This document shows positions 17,601-24,689 of a stretch of 64,000 nucleotides of DNA, piece after piece (the stretch's first letter is position 1; every line of letters starts with the position of its first letter). Under the pieces are notes generated by a model that was not told the DNA's origin, did not search any database, and worked only from the letters and a program-made list of their open reading frames with translations. Origin of the DNA: Brotaphodocola faecis (GTDB lineage Bacteria > Bacillota > Clostridia > Lachnospirales > Lachnospiraceae); assembly GCF_040096075.1 (NCBI RefSeq), contig NZ_JBBMFJ010000014.1:1-64000 (forward strand), read 5' to 3'. The translations under genes and the position numbers were made by a program.

Positions 17601-18154
17601 AGGCCAACCAGAAATTCTTCCAGTTCACTCTGGCGGTCCGGCCGCCCCTTTAATCCGTCATACAAGGCGCGGACATGAAGATCCTGCAAAAATGGCGCTT
17701 CGGTAAAATCCCGGTATTCAAACAGGCGTTTTGCAAACTCCCGGTCAACCTGCACCAGCTTTGCGAAATCCTCCGGCTGCTTTAACCCGGCCAGAACCTT
17801 TCCAACCGGATCCGGTTCCACAACAAAAGAATATGGCAGCTTTTTCTCGCCGCCATTGGTCACCAGATCAAATACTCCCTCGATTTTGTCTCCGTCTGAC
17901 AGGGTACGGCAGTCAACCTCATAAAAAATACGGTTCCGGTTTCCTCCAAAGGAAGTTCCCAGCACCCGCACACACGGATGGGACGAATACACCAGGCCTT
18001 TTACAAAACAACCATAGCGGTCCGCCACATAAAGTTCTTTTCTGCATACCTGGCCGGCTGTCACCGTGCCGCCGCAGGTTTCCGGAAGAACAAGAACCTC
18101 CGGAATCTCCGCATCCACGATGCCTTTTGCCAGTCGGTTAATTCTTTCTCTCAT
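14678..18154 (-). CDS. Very large DUF5717-like protein
   Basis: The protein is 1158 aa and soluble. Ig-like beta domains are suggested at about residues 15-115, 200-310 and near the C-terminus (ELKIRLLPNEETIHNAEFVKVYPGIYIHQHVLFEGEVLEYEV). Between them lies a long helical solenoid of about 700 residues with TPR-like helices (LYQADLLILEGDTEGAKELLESC). No catalytic signature is seen. I assign DUF5717, a Lachnospiraceae family, from memory. The ATG at 18154 follows AGAGGG. Together with the next two genes it forms a three-gene operon of unknown function, possibly a scaffold with an Hsp70-like partner. Confidence 0.75.
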   Translation of the reverse strand: MRERINRLAKGIVDAEIPEVLVLPETCGGTVTAGQVCRKELYVADRYGCFVKGLVYSSHPCVRVLGTSFGGNRNRIFYEVDCRTLSDGDKIEGVFDLVTNGGEKKLPYSFVVEPDPVGKVLAGLKQPEDFAKLVQVDREFAKRLFEYRDFTEAPFLQDLHVRALYDGLKGRPDRQSELEEFLVGLRVKKTVELKADTKARSLENPQTGMGDVIRVESSTWGYVRFEVHADGDFINLPQTVFTEEDFKDGVCEVLYRIDGTYLHQGRNLGAVWITSLRQNICVPVEVLAGEDSRDRAGYGRREAVGKYLELRLEYELGLYGEALMLNQLKQQLEAIRSQYGESLAVNLYQADLLILEGDTEGAKELLESCREEAEAMRKYRPEYEQLHRYLMCQLKEENGGETETEQESLAELRAEFDSGSRSPYLYVRVWELYQREPELLTGLSELELQVLMFAAKRKLMDEDFACRAAALASSRKRGGKLLLRLFVMLYQQYPKAEILNAVCSILIKADCRDKKYFKWYQKALEEDVSLTRLYEYYLYALPEDYPYLLPKEVLLYFSYEKSMDTANREVLYSNIVKFMNPESTLYRQYERDIEQFAMEQLLRSRVNSRLVTLYQHVLYKEMIDEQVARVLPAILRSCRITVSNKKIRSVVVCYEELDREDVVAVKDGVAYAPLFSSHPVLLFQDEYGNRYTDVSYRKQQAMMENRKELEERCYDICPEQPMLLLERCSAIVKEGLDSVTDRRVLKRALTGLKLHPLFREKLLEGLLAYDSQRQGTEKNTAGVMDYWNQLQPEKLSRKERGGLIRMLILAGNSPEAFALVREFGWSGAEEKELLELCSQMILKQLPESDDTLLKLSWELFTKNQWDGALLDYLCEHFNGNSEQMYELLVQSEKEHVEFYDLPERLLAQMMFSGETEHMDPVYDCYRSGKQVSALVSRAYFTMKSCDYFLKNRPTRDSVFAYLEDAVRETEDKKRVPTIYLLALTLWYSRQEALTEEQKELASGMTEELLEEGRVFAYFHQLGRHIPLPDSIMDQITIEYRGSREARPELKIRLLPNEETIHNAEFVKVYPGIYIHQHVLFEGEVLEYEVYENGEDGRKKTEEGRLSYDASQTDNRMSRFAALNDMSRCLAQKDGQKLKEKMEKYMTDHAAMESLFTLI

Positions 18155-18275
18155 AGTACCCTCTGTCACACTCTTGTTTCGTTTTGCTGATGGTTTCCAC
18201 CAGTCTTTCGTTTGCGGCCTGCACTGCGGCATTCCGCAATTTTCCATACATGGCACTAGTTTAGCATAATTTCAC

Positions 18276-18304
18276 TTGATTTAAAAGGTTTAAATTGGTA
18301 TGAT
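18276..18304 (+). promoter_or_regulatory. Sigma-A type promoter of the DUF4364 gene
   Basis: TTGATT at 18276 and TATGAT at 18299 are separated by 17 bp, and a TG upstream of the -10 box makes it an extended -10. The start codon is 38 bp downstream. Confidence 0.7.
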
Positions 18305-18341
18305 TAATAAAAACTTTGTTGAATGAAAGAGGCACGCTTCC

Positions 18342-18872
18342 ATGTTGTCAGAACCGATGACGCTATACAAACTCATGAATTTATATATGCTCAAAAAAGT
18401 GAATTTTCCGCTGACCAACGCACAGCTGACGGACTTTTTCCTGCAGCACGAATACGCCAGCTACTTCACGCTCCAGCAGGCCCTTGGGGAATTAAAGGAC
18501 TCCGGGCTCATTCGCGCTGAGTCCACCCACAGCACCACCCGCTACGAGATCACCAAAGAAGGGGAAGAAACCTTAAACTTTTTTGAGAACAACATTTCCC
18601 CCGCCATCATCGAGGACATGGACACCTACTTAAAGGAGAACCGTCTCCGGCTGCGCAATGAGGTCAGCCTGGTTTCCGACTATTACAAGTCCACCAGCCA
18701 GGACTACATCGTGCACTGCGAGGTGCGGGAGGGACGTTCCCCTCTCATTGAACTGAACTTATCGGTTCCGGACCGTGACCAGGCTGCCGCCATGAGTGCC
18801 CGGTGGGAACAGAAAAGCAAAGAGATCTATTCTTTCATTATGAAGTCCTTAATGAGCGAAGAGGAGGCCTGA
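18342..18872 (+). CDS. DUF4364 family winged-helix protein
   Basis: The protein is 176 aa. The first 90 residues form a winged helix (LYKLMNLYMLKKVNFPLTNAQLTDFFLQHEYASYFTLQQALGELKDSGLI, then a wing with TRYEITKEGEETL). The C-terminal half is mixed alpha/beta (DYIVHCEVREGRSPLIELNLSVPD) and fits the DUF4364 family of clostridia. It may be a transcriptional regulator; the target is unknown. Its 3' end overlaps the downstream terminator stem. Confidence 0.8.
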   Translation: MLSEPMTLYKLMNLYMLKKVNFPLTNAQLTDFFLQHEYASYFTLQQALGELKDSGLIRAESTHSTTRYEITKEGEETLNFFENNISPAIIEDMDTYLKENRLRLRNEVSLVSDYYKSTSQDYIVHCEVREGRSPLIELNLSVPDRDQAAAMSARWEQKSKEIYSFIMKSLMSEEEA

Positions 18873-18886
18873 CCGGTCTCCTCTTC
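18858..18886 (+). terminator. Terminator of the DUF4364 gene
   Basis: A perfect 9-bp stem GAAGAGGAG/CTCCTCTTC with an 11-nt loop is followed by TTTCTTTTCG. The 5' arm is inside the last codons of the gene. galE converges from the other side. Confidence 0.8.
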
Positions 18887-18903
18887 TTTCTTTTCGTTTC
18901 TGT

Positions 18904-19929
18904 TTAGTCCTCTTCGTATCCGTTCGGATTGTTCTTCTGCCATCTCCAGGAATCTTCGCACATCTCCCGGATGCCATATTTTGCTTTCCAGCCAAGCTCC
19001 CGCTCGGCCTTGGAGGAATCTGCGTAGCACTGCGGCACATCGCCCGCACGGCGCTCCTTGAATACGTAGTTAATCTTTAAGTGGTTAGCCTCCTCAAAGG
19101 CATTGATGACATCGAGGACGCTGTAGCCAACGCCGGTTCCCAGGTTGTAGATCCAGACACCGCCCTGCTCTTTGGAGAGCTTGTCCAGTGCCTTTACATG
19201 GCCGTCTGCCAGGTCTACGACATGGATGTAGTCGCGGACACAGGTTCCGTCCGGTGTGTCGTAGTCATTGCCGAATACGCCCAGGCATACCAGCTTGCCT
19301 ACTGCCACCTGAGTGATATACGGAAGCAGGTTGTTCGGGATACCCTTCGGATTCTCACCGATACGGCCGGACTTGTGTGCTCCGATCGGGTTAAAGTAAC
19401 GAAGCAGCATAACCTTCCAGTCCGGATCCGCGGTGTGAAGGTCGGTTAAGATCTGCTCCAGCATGCCCTTGGTACGGCCGTAAGGATTGGTGATCTCGCC
19501 CTTCGGGCACTCCTCGGTGATCGGAACAAATGCCGGATTGCCGTATACGGTTGCGGAAGAACTGAACACAATGCTCTTGCAGTCGTGACGGCGCATGACA
19601 TCACACAGGATCAGGGTTCCGGTAATATTGTTGTGATAATATTCCAGCGGCTTGTATACCGACTCTCCAACGGCCTTTAAGCCTGCGAAATGAATGACTG
19701 CGTCAATTTTCTCATTCTGGAACACGGCATCCAGAGCCGGTTCATCCAGAAGATCCACCTCATAAAAGGTCAGCTTCTTTCCGGTAATCTCCTCCACGCG
19801 TTTTAAGGATTCCCGACAGGAATTGCACAGGTTGTCCACGACAACCACATCATAACCGGCATTCAAAAGTTCCACACAGGTGTGGCTTCCAATATAGCCG
19901 GCACCGCCTGTCACTAAGATTGTAGACAT
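18904..19929 (-). CDS. galE: UDP-glucose 4-epimerase
   Basis: The protein is 341 aa. It has the NAD-binding start VTGGAGYIGSHTCVELL, the SSSATVYG motif with the catalytic Ser/Thr, the YGRTKGMLEQIL segment with Tyr and Lys in YxxxK, and the C-terminal YADSSKAERELGW. It interconverts UDP-glucose and UDP-galactose for sugar use and surface polymers. The ATG at 19929 has AAAGGAGGG upstream; the longer frame has no ribosome site. It lies just downstream of the sigK 3' half, separated by a terminator. Confidence 0.95.
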   Translation of the reverse strand: MSTILVTGGAGYIGSHTCVELLNAGYDVVVVDNLCNSCRESLKRVEEITGKKLTFYEVDLLDEPALDAVFQNEKIDAVIHFAGLKAVGESVYKPLEYYHNNITGTLILCDVMRRHDCKSIVFSSSATVYGNPAFVPITEECPKGEITNPYGRTKGMLEQILTDLHTADPDWKVMLLRYFNPIGAHKSGRIGENPKGIPNNLLPYITQVAVGKLVCLGVFGNDYDTPDGTCVRDYIHVVDLADGHVKALDKLSKEQGGVWIYNLGTGVGYSVLDVINAFEEANHLKINYVFKERRAGDVPQCYADSSKAERELGWKAKYGIREMCEDSWRWQKNNPNGYEED

Positions 19930-19979
19930 AATAACACCCTCCTTTAGCTGATGATACCTCTTCCTAATAAACATCAAAA

Positions 19980-20012
19980 ATGCTTTCCCATACATTATAT
20001 ATGGGAAAGCAT
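19980..20012 (-). terminator. Terminator after the sigK 3' half
   Basis: On the minus strand a 13-bp stem (ATGCTTTCCCATA/TATGGGAAAGCAT) is followed by TTTTTGATG. It lies between the sigK stop and the galE start. Confidence 0.85.
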
Positions 20013-20055
20013 CTGAAAACAATGCAATTTTCTTATGATTTATGTGATTATTTTT

Positions 20056-20419
20056 TTATTCCGCCTTTAAATGTTCGCCCAGTTTTTTCAGGGCCCGCTT
20101 TTCAATCCGGGATACATAAGAGCGGGAAATGCCAAGCTGCCTCGCGATTTCCCGCTGGGTGCGGGGTTTCATCCCGAAAAGTCCGTAGCGCAGCTTTACC
20201 ACAGACTGCTCCTGAGGCTTTAAACAGCAGGAAAACGCCTCGTAGAGTTCCCGGATATCCTGGTCCAGGATCAGGTCTTCTAACACCTCTTTGGTTTCCA
20301 GCTCAATGACATCCACCAGACTGACCGATTCCCCATCCTTATCAACGCCGATGGGCTCAAACAGAGATACCTCGCGGCTGTATTTCTTCCCGGCACGAAA
20401 CATCATGAGAATTTCATTT
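20056..20419 (-). CDS. sigK: sigK, 3' half of the split gene (sigma-K regions 2.3-4)
   Basis: This segment encodes the C-terminal 120 residues of the mother-cell sigma factor SigK. ENEILMMFRAGKKYSREVSLFEPIG is the end of region 2, and TQREIARQLGISRSYVSRIEKRALKKL is the region 4.2 helix-turn-helix. Reading upstream, homology stops at the AAATG core at 20415-20419, beyond which the frame runs into the recombinase gene. The ATG at 20472 in the unexcised arrangement is therefore not a genuine sigma factor start. Joined to 38474-38748 the total is 639 nt, exactly 213 codons with stop. A functional gene exists only after excision. Confidence 0.93.
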
Positions 20420-20438
20420 GCTATCCGCTCCCCGATGC
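20408..20438. other. Skin attachment site at the sigK 3' half
   Basis: The 5-bp core CATTT (AAATG on the coding strand) is at 20415-20419. To its right is the element half-site GCTATCC at 20420-20426, extending with partial symmetry to about 20438 (rich in G and A on the minus strand, ending in CATC). To its left is sigK coding sequence. The same core occurs at 38469-38473. Confidence 0.88.
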
Positions 20439-22117
20439 GTTTTTGATTCTCGCAAAGTATCTGAAATATCACCCTCTGCAGCGCCGAATAAAATCACATG
20501 CACATTGGTGCCATCCCAGACAACCTTACGCACAACGGTCCGAATGGCTGCACGCTTCTGCTCTATTGACATCTCGTCGATACTGTCACGGAAAACAGAT
20601 AACAACTGTCGAAGCATATTAAATTCGACATCACTCAATTCCTGCTGGGAAGTCAGCCGCTCCAGTTCCTGAATCCGTGCATCAATGGCTTCACACTCCC
20701 GGTGCAGTTCTTCGATTCTCTTTGCAATATGAGACTTCGCACTGCCATCCCCTACTTCCGTCAGAGAATCTACCAGTCCATTGATTTTTTGGGTCTTTTC
20801 TTCCTGCTCCTGTCTCAGTGATATAAGCTGCGTATCATATTGATCATGGTTACTGGTGTAAAACTTTCGGCTCTGCTCCAAAAGCCGGATAAAATTCTCC
20901 CTGTCCTCCTCCAATCTCTTAATCTGCTCTACCACTGCCATATCAAGCGTATTTCCATTCACATTTTTCCCATCACAGACGCTTTTCTGGCTGCGCTCCT
21001 TCATTTTGCAGACATAAGTATAAATTCTTTTTCCATCAGCCGTCATTCTTTGTGTCATTTTCGGATACATCCGGCTTCCACATCTGCAAAATAATAAGCC
21101 TGTCAGCAAAGCTTCGTTGCTTCTGGGTCTTCGGAAAGATTTCGACTTGTTCTGTTCCAATGATTTCTGAACTTGTACCCACACCTTTCCCGGTATCACA
21201 CCTTTGTGACCGCCCACAGAGACAATCCACTTATCAATCGGCAGATATACCGTGGTTTTTCCTTTTTCCTGATCCGTTCGATTATATGCCATAATTCCAT
21301 AGGTTCCATCAAATACTTCTCTGTCTGAAAACAGGTCTGCACCTTGTTCCTGAAAATACCGGTACGCATCTTCATCCGCAATCATGTAAACCGGATTCTG
21401 TAAAATTGCTTTGATTGCAAACCGGGTAAAATGCTTATTATTTTTCGTAAAGAGCCTGCGGCGCATCAGTTCTGCCTCCGTAATCGTCAATGAATTGGTT
21501 TCCACAAATACATCAAAGATGGTCTTTATGATTTCAATCTCCTGAGGAATTATTTTTAATTTGCAGGCTTTTTTTGTTTTTCCATCCACAGTTATGCTCT
21601 TTACACTCTCAGAAGCGTAGCCTGTGGGCGTTGTACCTCCCAGCCAGCGGCCGGTTTTGGCCAATTCATGCATATTGTCCCGGATACGCTCCGCAATCGT
21701 CTCCCGCTCCAGTTGGGAAAAAACGGATGCAATATACATCATAGCCCGCCCCATGGGACTTCCTGTGTCAAATTGCTCTCTTATGGAAATAAACGCTACA
21801 TTCAGGTATGACAATTCTTCAATCAGTCCAGAAAAATCACTGATATTTCGGCTGATACGGTCCAGACGATACACGATGATCGCTTTGTGCTTTCTTTCCT
21901 TCACTGCTGTCATCATCTCCTTAAATGCCGGCCGGTTCAGATTTCCTCCGGAGAATCCTTCATCCTCATAAATCACAGCATCCCTTAAAGCTTCTTCCCC
22001 GTAATGGACTTTGATATATTCTTTGCATAACTCTACCTGATTACCGATGCTCTCGCCTTTACCGGTAAACTTGGATTTTCGAGAATAAATTGCAATACAA
22101 TTTTCATTATTCCTCAT
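20414..22117 (-). CDS. Large serine recombinase (SpoIVCA-like sigK element excisase)
   Basis: The protein is 567 aa. The N-terminal resolvase domain has IAIYSRKSKFTGKGESIGNQVELC with the catalytic Ser, and YRLDRISRNISDFSGLIEEL and GRAMMYIASVFSQLERETIAERI. The recombinase domain follows (GYASESVKSITVDGKTKKACKLKIIPQEIEIIKTIFDVFVE). A zinc-ribbon Cys pair (LLFCRCGSRMYPKM with later YVCKM and a third Cys) and a coiled coil (about 450-510) complete it. The start at 22117 follows GGAGGGAGGAAA. The stop TGA uses the last base outside the 5-bp core, so the gene ends exactly at the junction. It should catalyse sigK excision in the mother cell, probably with a small directionality factor that I could not identify. 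Confidence 0.93.
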   Translation of the reverse strand: MRNNENCIAIYSRKSKFTGKGESIGNQVELCKEYIKVHYGEEALRDAVIYEDEGFSGGNLNRPAFKEMMTAVKERKHKAIIVYRLDRISRNISDFSGLIEELSYLNVAFISIREQFDTGSPMGRAMMYIASVFSQLERETIAERIRDNMHELAKTGRWLGGTTPTGYASESVKSITVDGKTKKACKLKIIPQEIEIIKTIFDVFVETNSLTITEAELMRRRLFTKNNKHFTRFAIKAILQNPVYMIADEDAYRYFQEQGADLFSDREVFDGTYGIMAYNRTDQEKGKTTVYLPIDKWIVSVGGHKGVIPGKVWVQVQKSLEQNKSKSFRRPRSNEALLTGLLFCRCGSRMYPKMTQRMTADGKRIYTYVCKMKERSQKSVCDGKNVNGNTLDMAVVEQIKRLEEDRENFIRLLEQSRKFYTSNHDQYDTQLISLRQEQEEKTQKINGLVDSLTEVGDGSAKSHIAKRIEELHRECEAIDARIQELERLTSQQELSDVEFNMLRQLLSVFRDSIDEMSIEQKRAAIRTVVRKVVWDGTNVHVILFGAAEGDISDTLRESKTHRGADSK

Positions 22118-22155
22118 AAAATTTCCTCCCTCCGTTTCTATATACAATATGTCTT

Positions 22156-22183
22156 GTAACTGTTCAGTACCCTCACAGTTACG
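22156..22183 (+). repeat. Family 1 repeat fragment (first hairpin only)
   Basis: The 28 bases match the first hairpin of the family 1 repeat (GTAACTG...CAGTTACG around TTCAGTACCCTCA). The rest of the element is absent. It sits 39 bp upstream of the recombinase start. Confidence 0.75.
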
Positions 22184-22259
22184 ACAGGACAAAAAAGCGG
22201 ATGAACATCTGACCAGAGACAGCATCCGGTCAGCCATTTTTCCCAATTATGATTCTTCC

Positions 22260-22313
22260 ATCAGCAATCTGTCACCAAAGAAAAAGTCTTTCTCTGGCTG
22301 ACAGATTGCTGAT
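22260..22313 (+). terminator. Strong hairpin with T-run upstream of the liv promoter
   Basis: A perfect 15-bp stem ATCAGCAATCTGTCA/TGACAGATTGCTGAT encloses a partly self-pairing loop and is followed by TTTTTTT on the plus strand. No plus-strand gene ends here, so it may shield livJ from antisense read-through or be a remnant. The region 22184-22497 otherwise holds only the liv promoter and leader. Confidence 0.75.
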
Positions 22314-22369
22314 TTTTTTACGTCTCACAAAGAATTCACTTAAGATTATAAAGTATTTATAAATTTTTC

Positions 22370-22397
22370 TTGCACTTTTCCACTTTAGTGCTATAAT
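22370..22397 (+). promoter_or_regulatory. Sigma-A type promoter of the liv operon
   Basis: TTGCAC at 22370 and TATAAT at 22392 are separated by 16 bp. The livJ ATG is about 100 bp downstream behind AAAAGGAGGATCTG. Confidence 0.8.
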
Positions 22398-22497
22398 TGG
22401 CTACAACTTGTATCTATGACAGAGACACTTGTTCTTGTACTATGTACAGTCAAGGATTCTCGATGCAGAAAGATACAGATAAAAGGAGGATCTGATT

Positions 22498-23688
22498 ATG
22501 AAAATGAAAAAAGTGCTTGCATTAACCCTTTCCGCATGCATGAGCATGGGCCTGATGACCGGCTGTGGCAGCAGTTCAGCAGGCAGCTCTTCTTCAGGTG
22601 GCAGTTCCGACTCAAAAGTCATCAAGATCGGCGTCTTCGAGCCGACCACCGGTGAGAACGGCGGCGGCGGTTTCCAGGAGGTTCTTGGTATCCGTTATGC
22701 CAACAAGGTACATCCGACTGTAAAAGTAGGTGAAGATGAGTACAAGATCGAACTGGTAGAGGTTGATAATAAATCAGATAAGACCGAGGCAGTCAATGCT
22801 GCTCAAAAGCTGGTCAGTGAGAAAGTTTCCGTAGTGCTTGGAAGCTACGGCTCCGGCGTATCTATCGCAGCCGGCCAGATCTTCGCAGATGCCAAGATTC
22901 CTGCTATCGGATGTTCCTGTACCAACCCTCAGGTTACTCAGGGCAATGATTTTTACTTCCGTGTATGCTTCCTGGATCCGTTTCAGGGTACGGTTATGGC
23001 AAACTATGCAACCGATAACGGTGCAAAGACCGCAGCGATCATCACTCAGCTGGGTGACGACTACTCCTCCGGTCTTGGTTCCTTCTTTAAAACAGCATTT
23101 TCCGATCTGGGCGGCTCCATCGTCAGTGAGGAACAGTTCCAGACCAACCAGACAGACTTCAAAGCGATTCTGACCAACATCAAGGCACAGAATCCGGATA
23201 TCATCTTTGCTCCGTCCTCCATTACCACGGCTCCACTGATCATCAAGCAGGCACGTGAGCTGGGCATCACCGCTACCATCGCAGCCGGTGATACCTGGGA
23301 GAACTCCACCATCATCGAGAACGCAGGCGATTCCGCAGAGGGCGTAGTCCTCTCCACATTCTTCGATGAGGCAGAACCGGCTAACGACGAGGCAGCAGCT
23401 TTCATCGAAGGCTTCAAGACCTACTTAAAGGAAAACAAGCAGGAGGAGATCATCCCGGCTGTATCCGCTCTTGGCTATGACTCCTACTTAGCAGCCATCA
23501 AAGCAATTGAAAACGCCGGCTCCACCGACACCACCGCCATCCGTGATGCCTTAAAAGACGTATCCATCGACGGTGTAACCGGAAGCATCTCCTTCGACGA
23601 AAATGGTGACGCCAACAAAGACATGGCCTTCATCAAAACCATTGAAGGCGGCAAATTTAAATTCCTGACCACCACCACGGTAAAATAA
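22498..23688 (+). CDS. livJ: Branched-chain amino-acid ABC transporter binding lipoprotein
   Basis: The protein is 396 aa. The N-terminus MKMKKVLALTLSACMSMGLMTGC is a lipoprotein signal with Cys at about 23, followed by a Ser/Gly linker. The body is a type I periplasmic-binding fold (IKIGVFEPTTGENGGGGFQEVLGIRYA, VVLGSYGSGVSIAAGQIFADAKIPAIGCSCTNPQVTQ), typical of LivJ/LivK. It delivers Leu/Ile/Val or related ligands to the livHMGF complex. It is the first gene of a five-gene plus-strand operon inside the skin element, with its own promoter. A hairpin follows it. Confidence 0.9.
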   Translation: MKMKKVLALTLSACMSMGLMTGCGSSSAGSSSSGGSSDSKVIKIGVFEPTTGENGGGGFQEVLGIRYANKVHPTVKVGEDEYKIELVEVDNKSDKTEAVNAAQKLVSEKVSVVLGSYGSGVSIAAGQIFADAKIPAIGCSCTNPQVTQGNDFYFRVCFLDPFQGTVMANYATDNGAKTAAIITQLGDDYSSGLGSFFKTAFSDLGGSIVSEEQFQTNQTDFKAILTNIKAQNPDIIFAPSSITTAPLIIKQARELGITATIAAGDTWENSTIIENAGDSAEGVVLSTFFDEAEPANDEAAAFIEGFKTYLKENKQEEIIPAVSALGYDSYLAAIKAIENAGSTDTTAIRDALKDVSIDGVTGSISFDENGDANKDMAFIKTIEGGKFKFLTTTTVK

Positions 23689-23712
23689 AACCTGTGGTAC
23701 ACATCATCATAG

Positions 23713-23760
23713 CGAGTGGAAATAACCCTATGAGTGGAAACAACTCTATGTTTCCACTCG
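23713..23760 (+). promoter_or_regulatory. Hairpin with two competing 5' arms between livJ and livH
   Basis: GTTTCCACTCG at 23750-23760 can pair with TGAGTGGAAAC at 23731-23741 or with CGAGTGGAAA at 23713-23722. Only a short T-rich stretch (TTGCATTT) follows. Such hairpins after binding-protein genes often lower expression of downstream membrane genes or protect the 3' end of the first message. Confidence 0.6.
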
Positions 23761-23797
23761 TTGCATTTATTACTATAACACAGGAGGAATCCCTTCC

Positions 23798-24679
23798 ATG
23801 ACATTAACAACCTTTCTTCAGCAATGCCTGACCGGCATCTCCTTAGGCGGTGCCTACGCCCTGATCGCCATCGGCTACACTCTGGTCTACGGCATTCTCC
23901 GGCTCATCAATTTCGCTCATGGCGACATTTTCATGATGGCCGGTTATTTTATGATCTTCGCTATGGCCAGCCTTCCCTGGTTCATCGCGGTTCCGGTGGT
24001 CCTGATCATCACCGTGATTCTTGGTGTTTCCATCGAGCGGGTGGCTTACCGCCCCTTGCGCTCCGCACCAAGAATGTCCGTCATGATCTCTGCCATCGGT
24101 GTCTCCTACCTGCTGCAGAACCTGGCCACCTACCTGTTCACGGCTCTGCCCAAAGGCTATCCGGAGATTCCATTTTTAAAGAAGATTTTCCAGATCGGCG
24201 GTCTGTCCGCATCCTTCGTCACCTTCCTGACTCCGGTGCTGACTCTGGTCATCGTCTATGCTCTGATTACCCTGATCAACAAGACCAAGATCGGCATGGC
24301 CATGCGGGCTGTGGCCAAGGATTATGATACCGCTGCTCTGATGGGCATCAAGATCAACAAGGTCATCACCTTCACCTTTGCCGTAGGTTCTCTGCTGGCT
24401 GCAGTGGGATCTGTGCTGTACTTCACAGACCGTATGACCGTATTCCCCTTCTCCGGCTCTCTGCCTGGCCTGAAATGCTTCGTAGCTGCCGTATTCGGCG
24501 GTATCGGAAGCATACCGGGAGCCGTCATCGGCGGATTTATCCTTGGTCTGGGTGAGACAGCCCTGGTTGCCATGGGATACTCCACATTCAGCGACGCATT
24601 TACCTTCGTCCTGCTGATCATCATTCTGCTGATCAAACCGACCGGTCTGTTCGGCGAGAAGACAACCGATAAAGTGTGA
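23798..24679 (+). CDS. livH: Branched-chain amino-acid ABC transporter permease LivH-type
   Basis: The protein is 293 aa with about eight hydrophobic helices. QCLTGISLGGAYALIAIGYTLVYGILRLINFAHGDIFMMAGY and AAVFGGIGSIPGAVIGGFILGLGE are characteristic of LivH. A GGAGG site lies 12 bp upstream of the ATG. It forms the membrane channel with LivM. One base pair or so separates its stop from the livM ribosome site. Confidence 0.93.
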   Translation: MTLTTFLQQCLTGISLGGAYALIAIGYTLVYGILRLINFAHGDIFMMAGYFMIFAMASLPWFIAVPVVLIITVILGVSIERVAYRPLRSAPRMSVMISAIGVSYLLQNLATYLFTALPKGYPEIPFLKKIFQIGGLSASFVTFLTPVLTLVIVYALITLINKTKIGMAMRAVAKDYDTAALMGIKINKVITFTFAVGSLLAAVGSVLYFTDRMTVFPFSGSLPGLKCFVAAVFGGIGSIPGAVIGGFILGLGETALVAMGYSTFSDAFTFVLLIIILLIKPTGLFGEKTTDKV

Positions 24680-24689
24680 GGTGGACAAC

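Noticed and set aside
20414..20472. Reading the sigK 3' half as an independent short sigma factor starting at 20472.
   Set aside because: The first 18 codons are the recombinase 3' end in another frame; sigma homology starts exactly at the attachment core.
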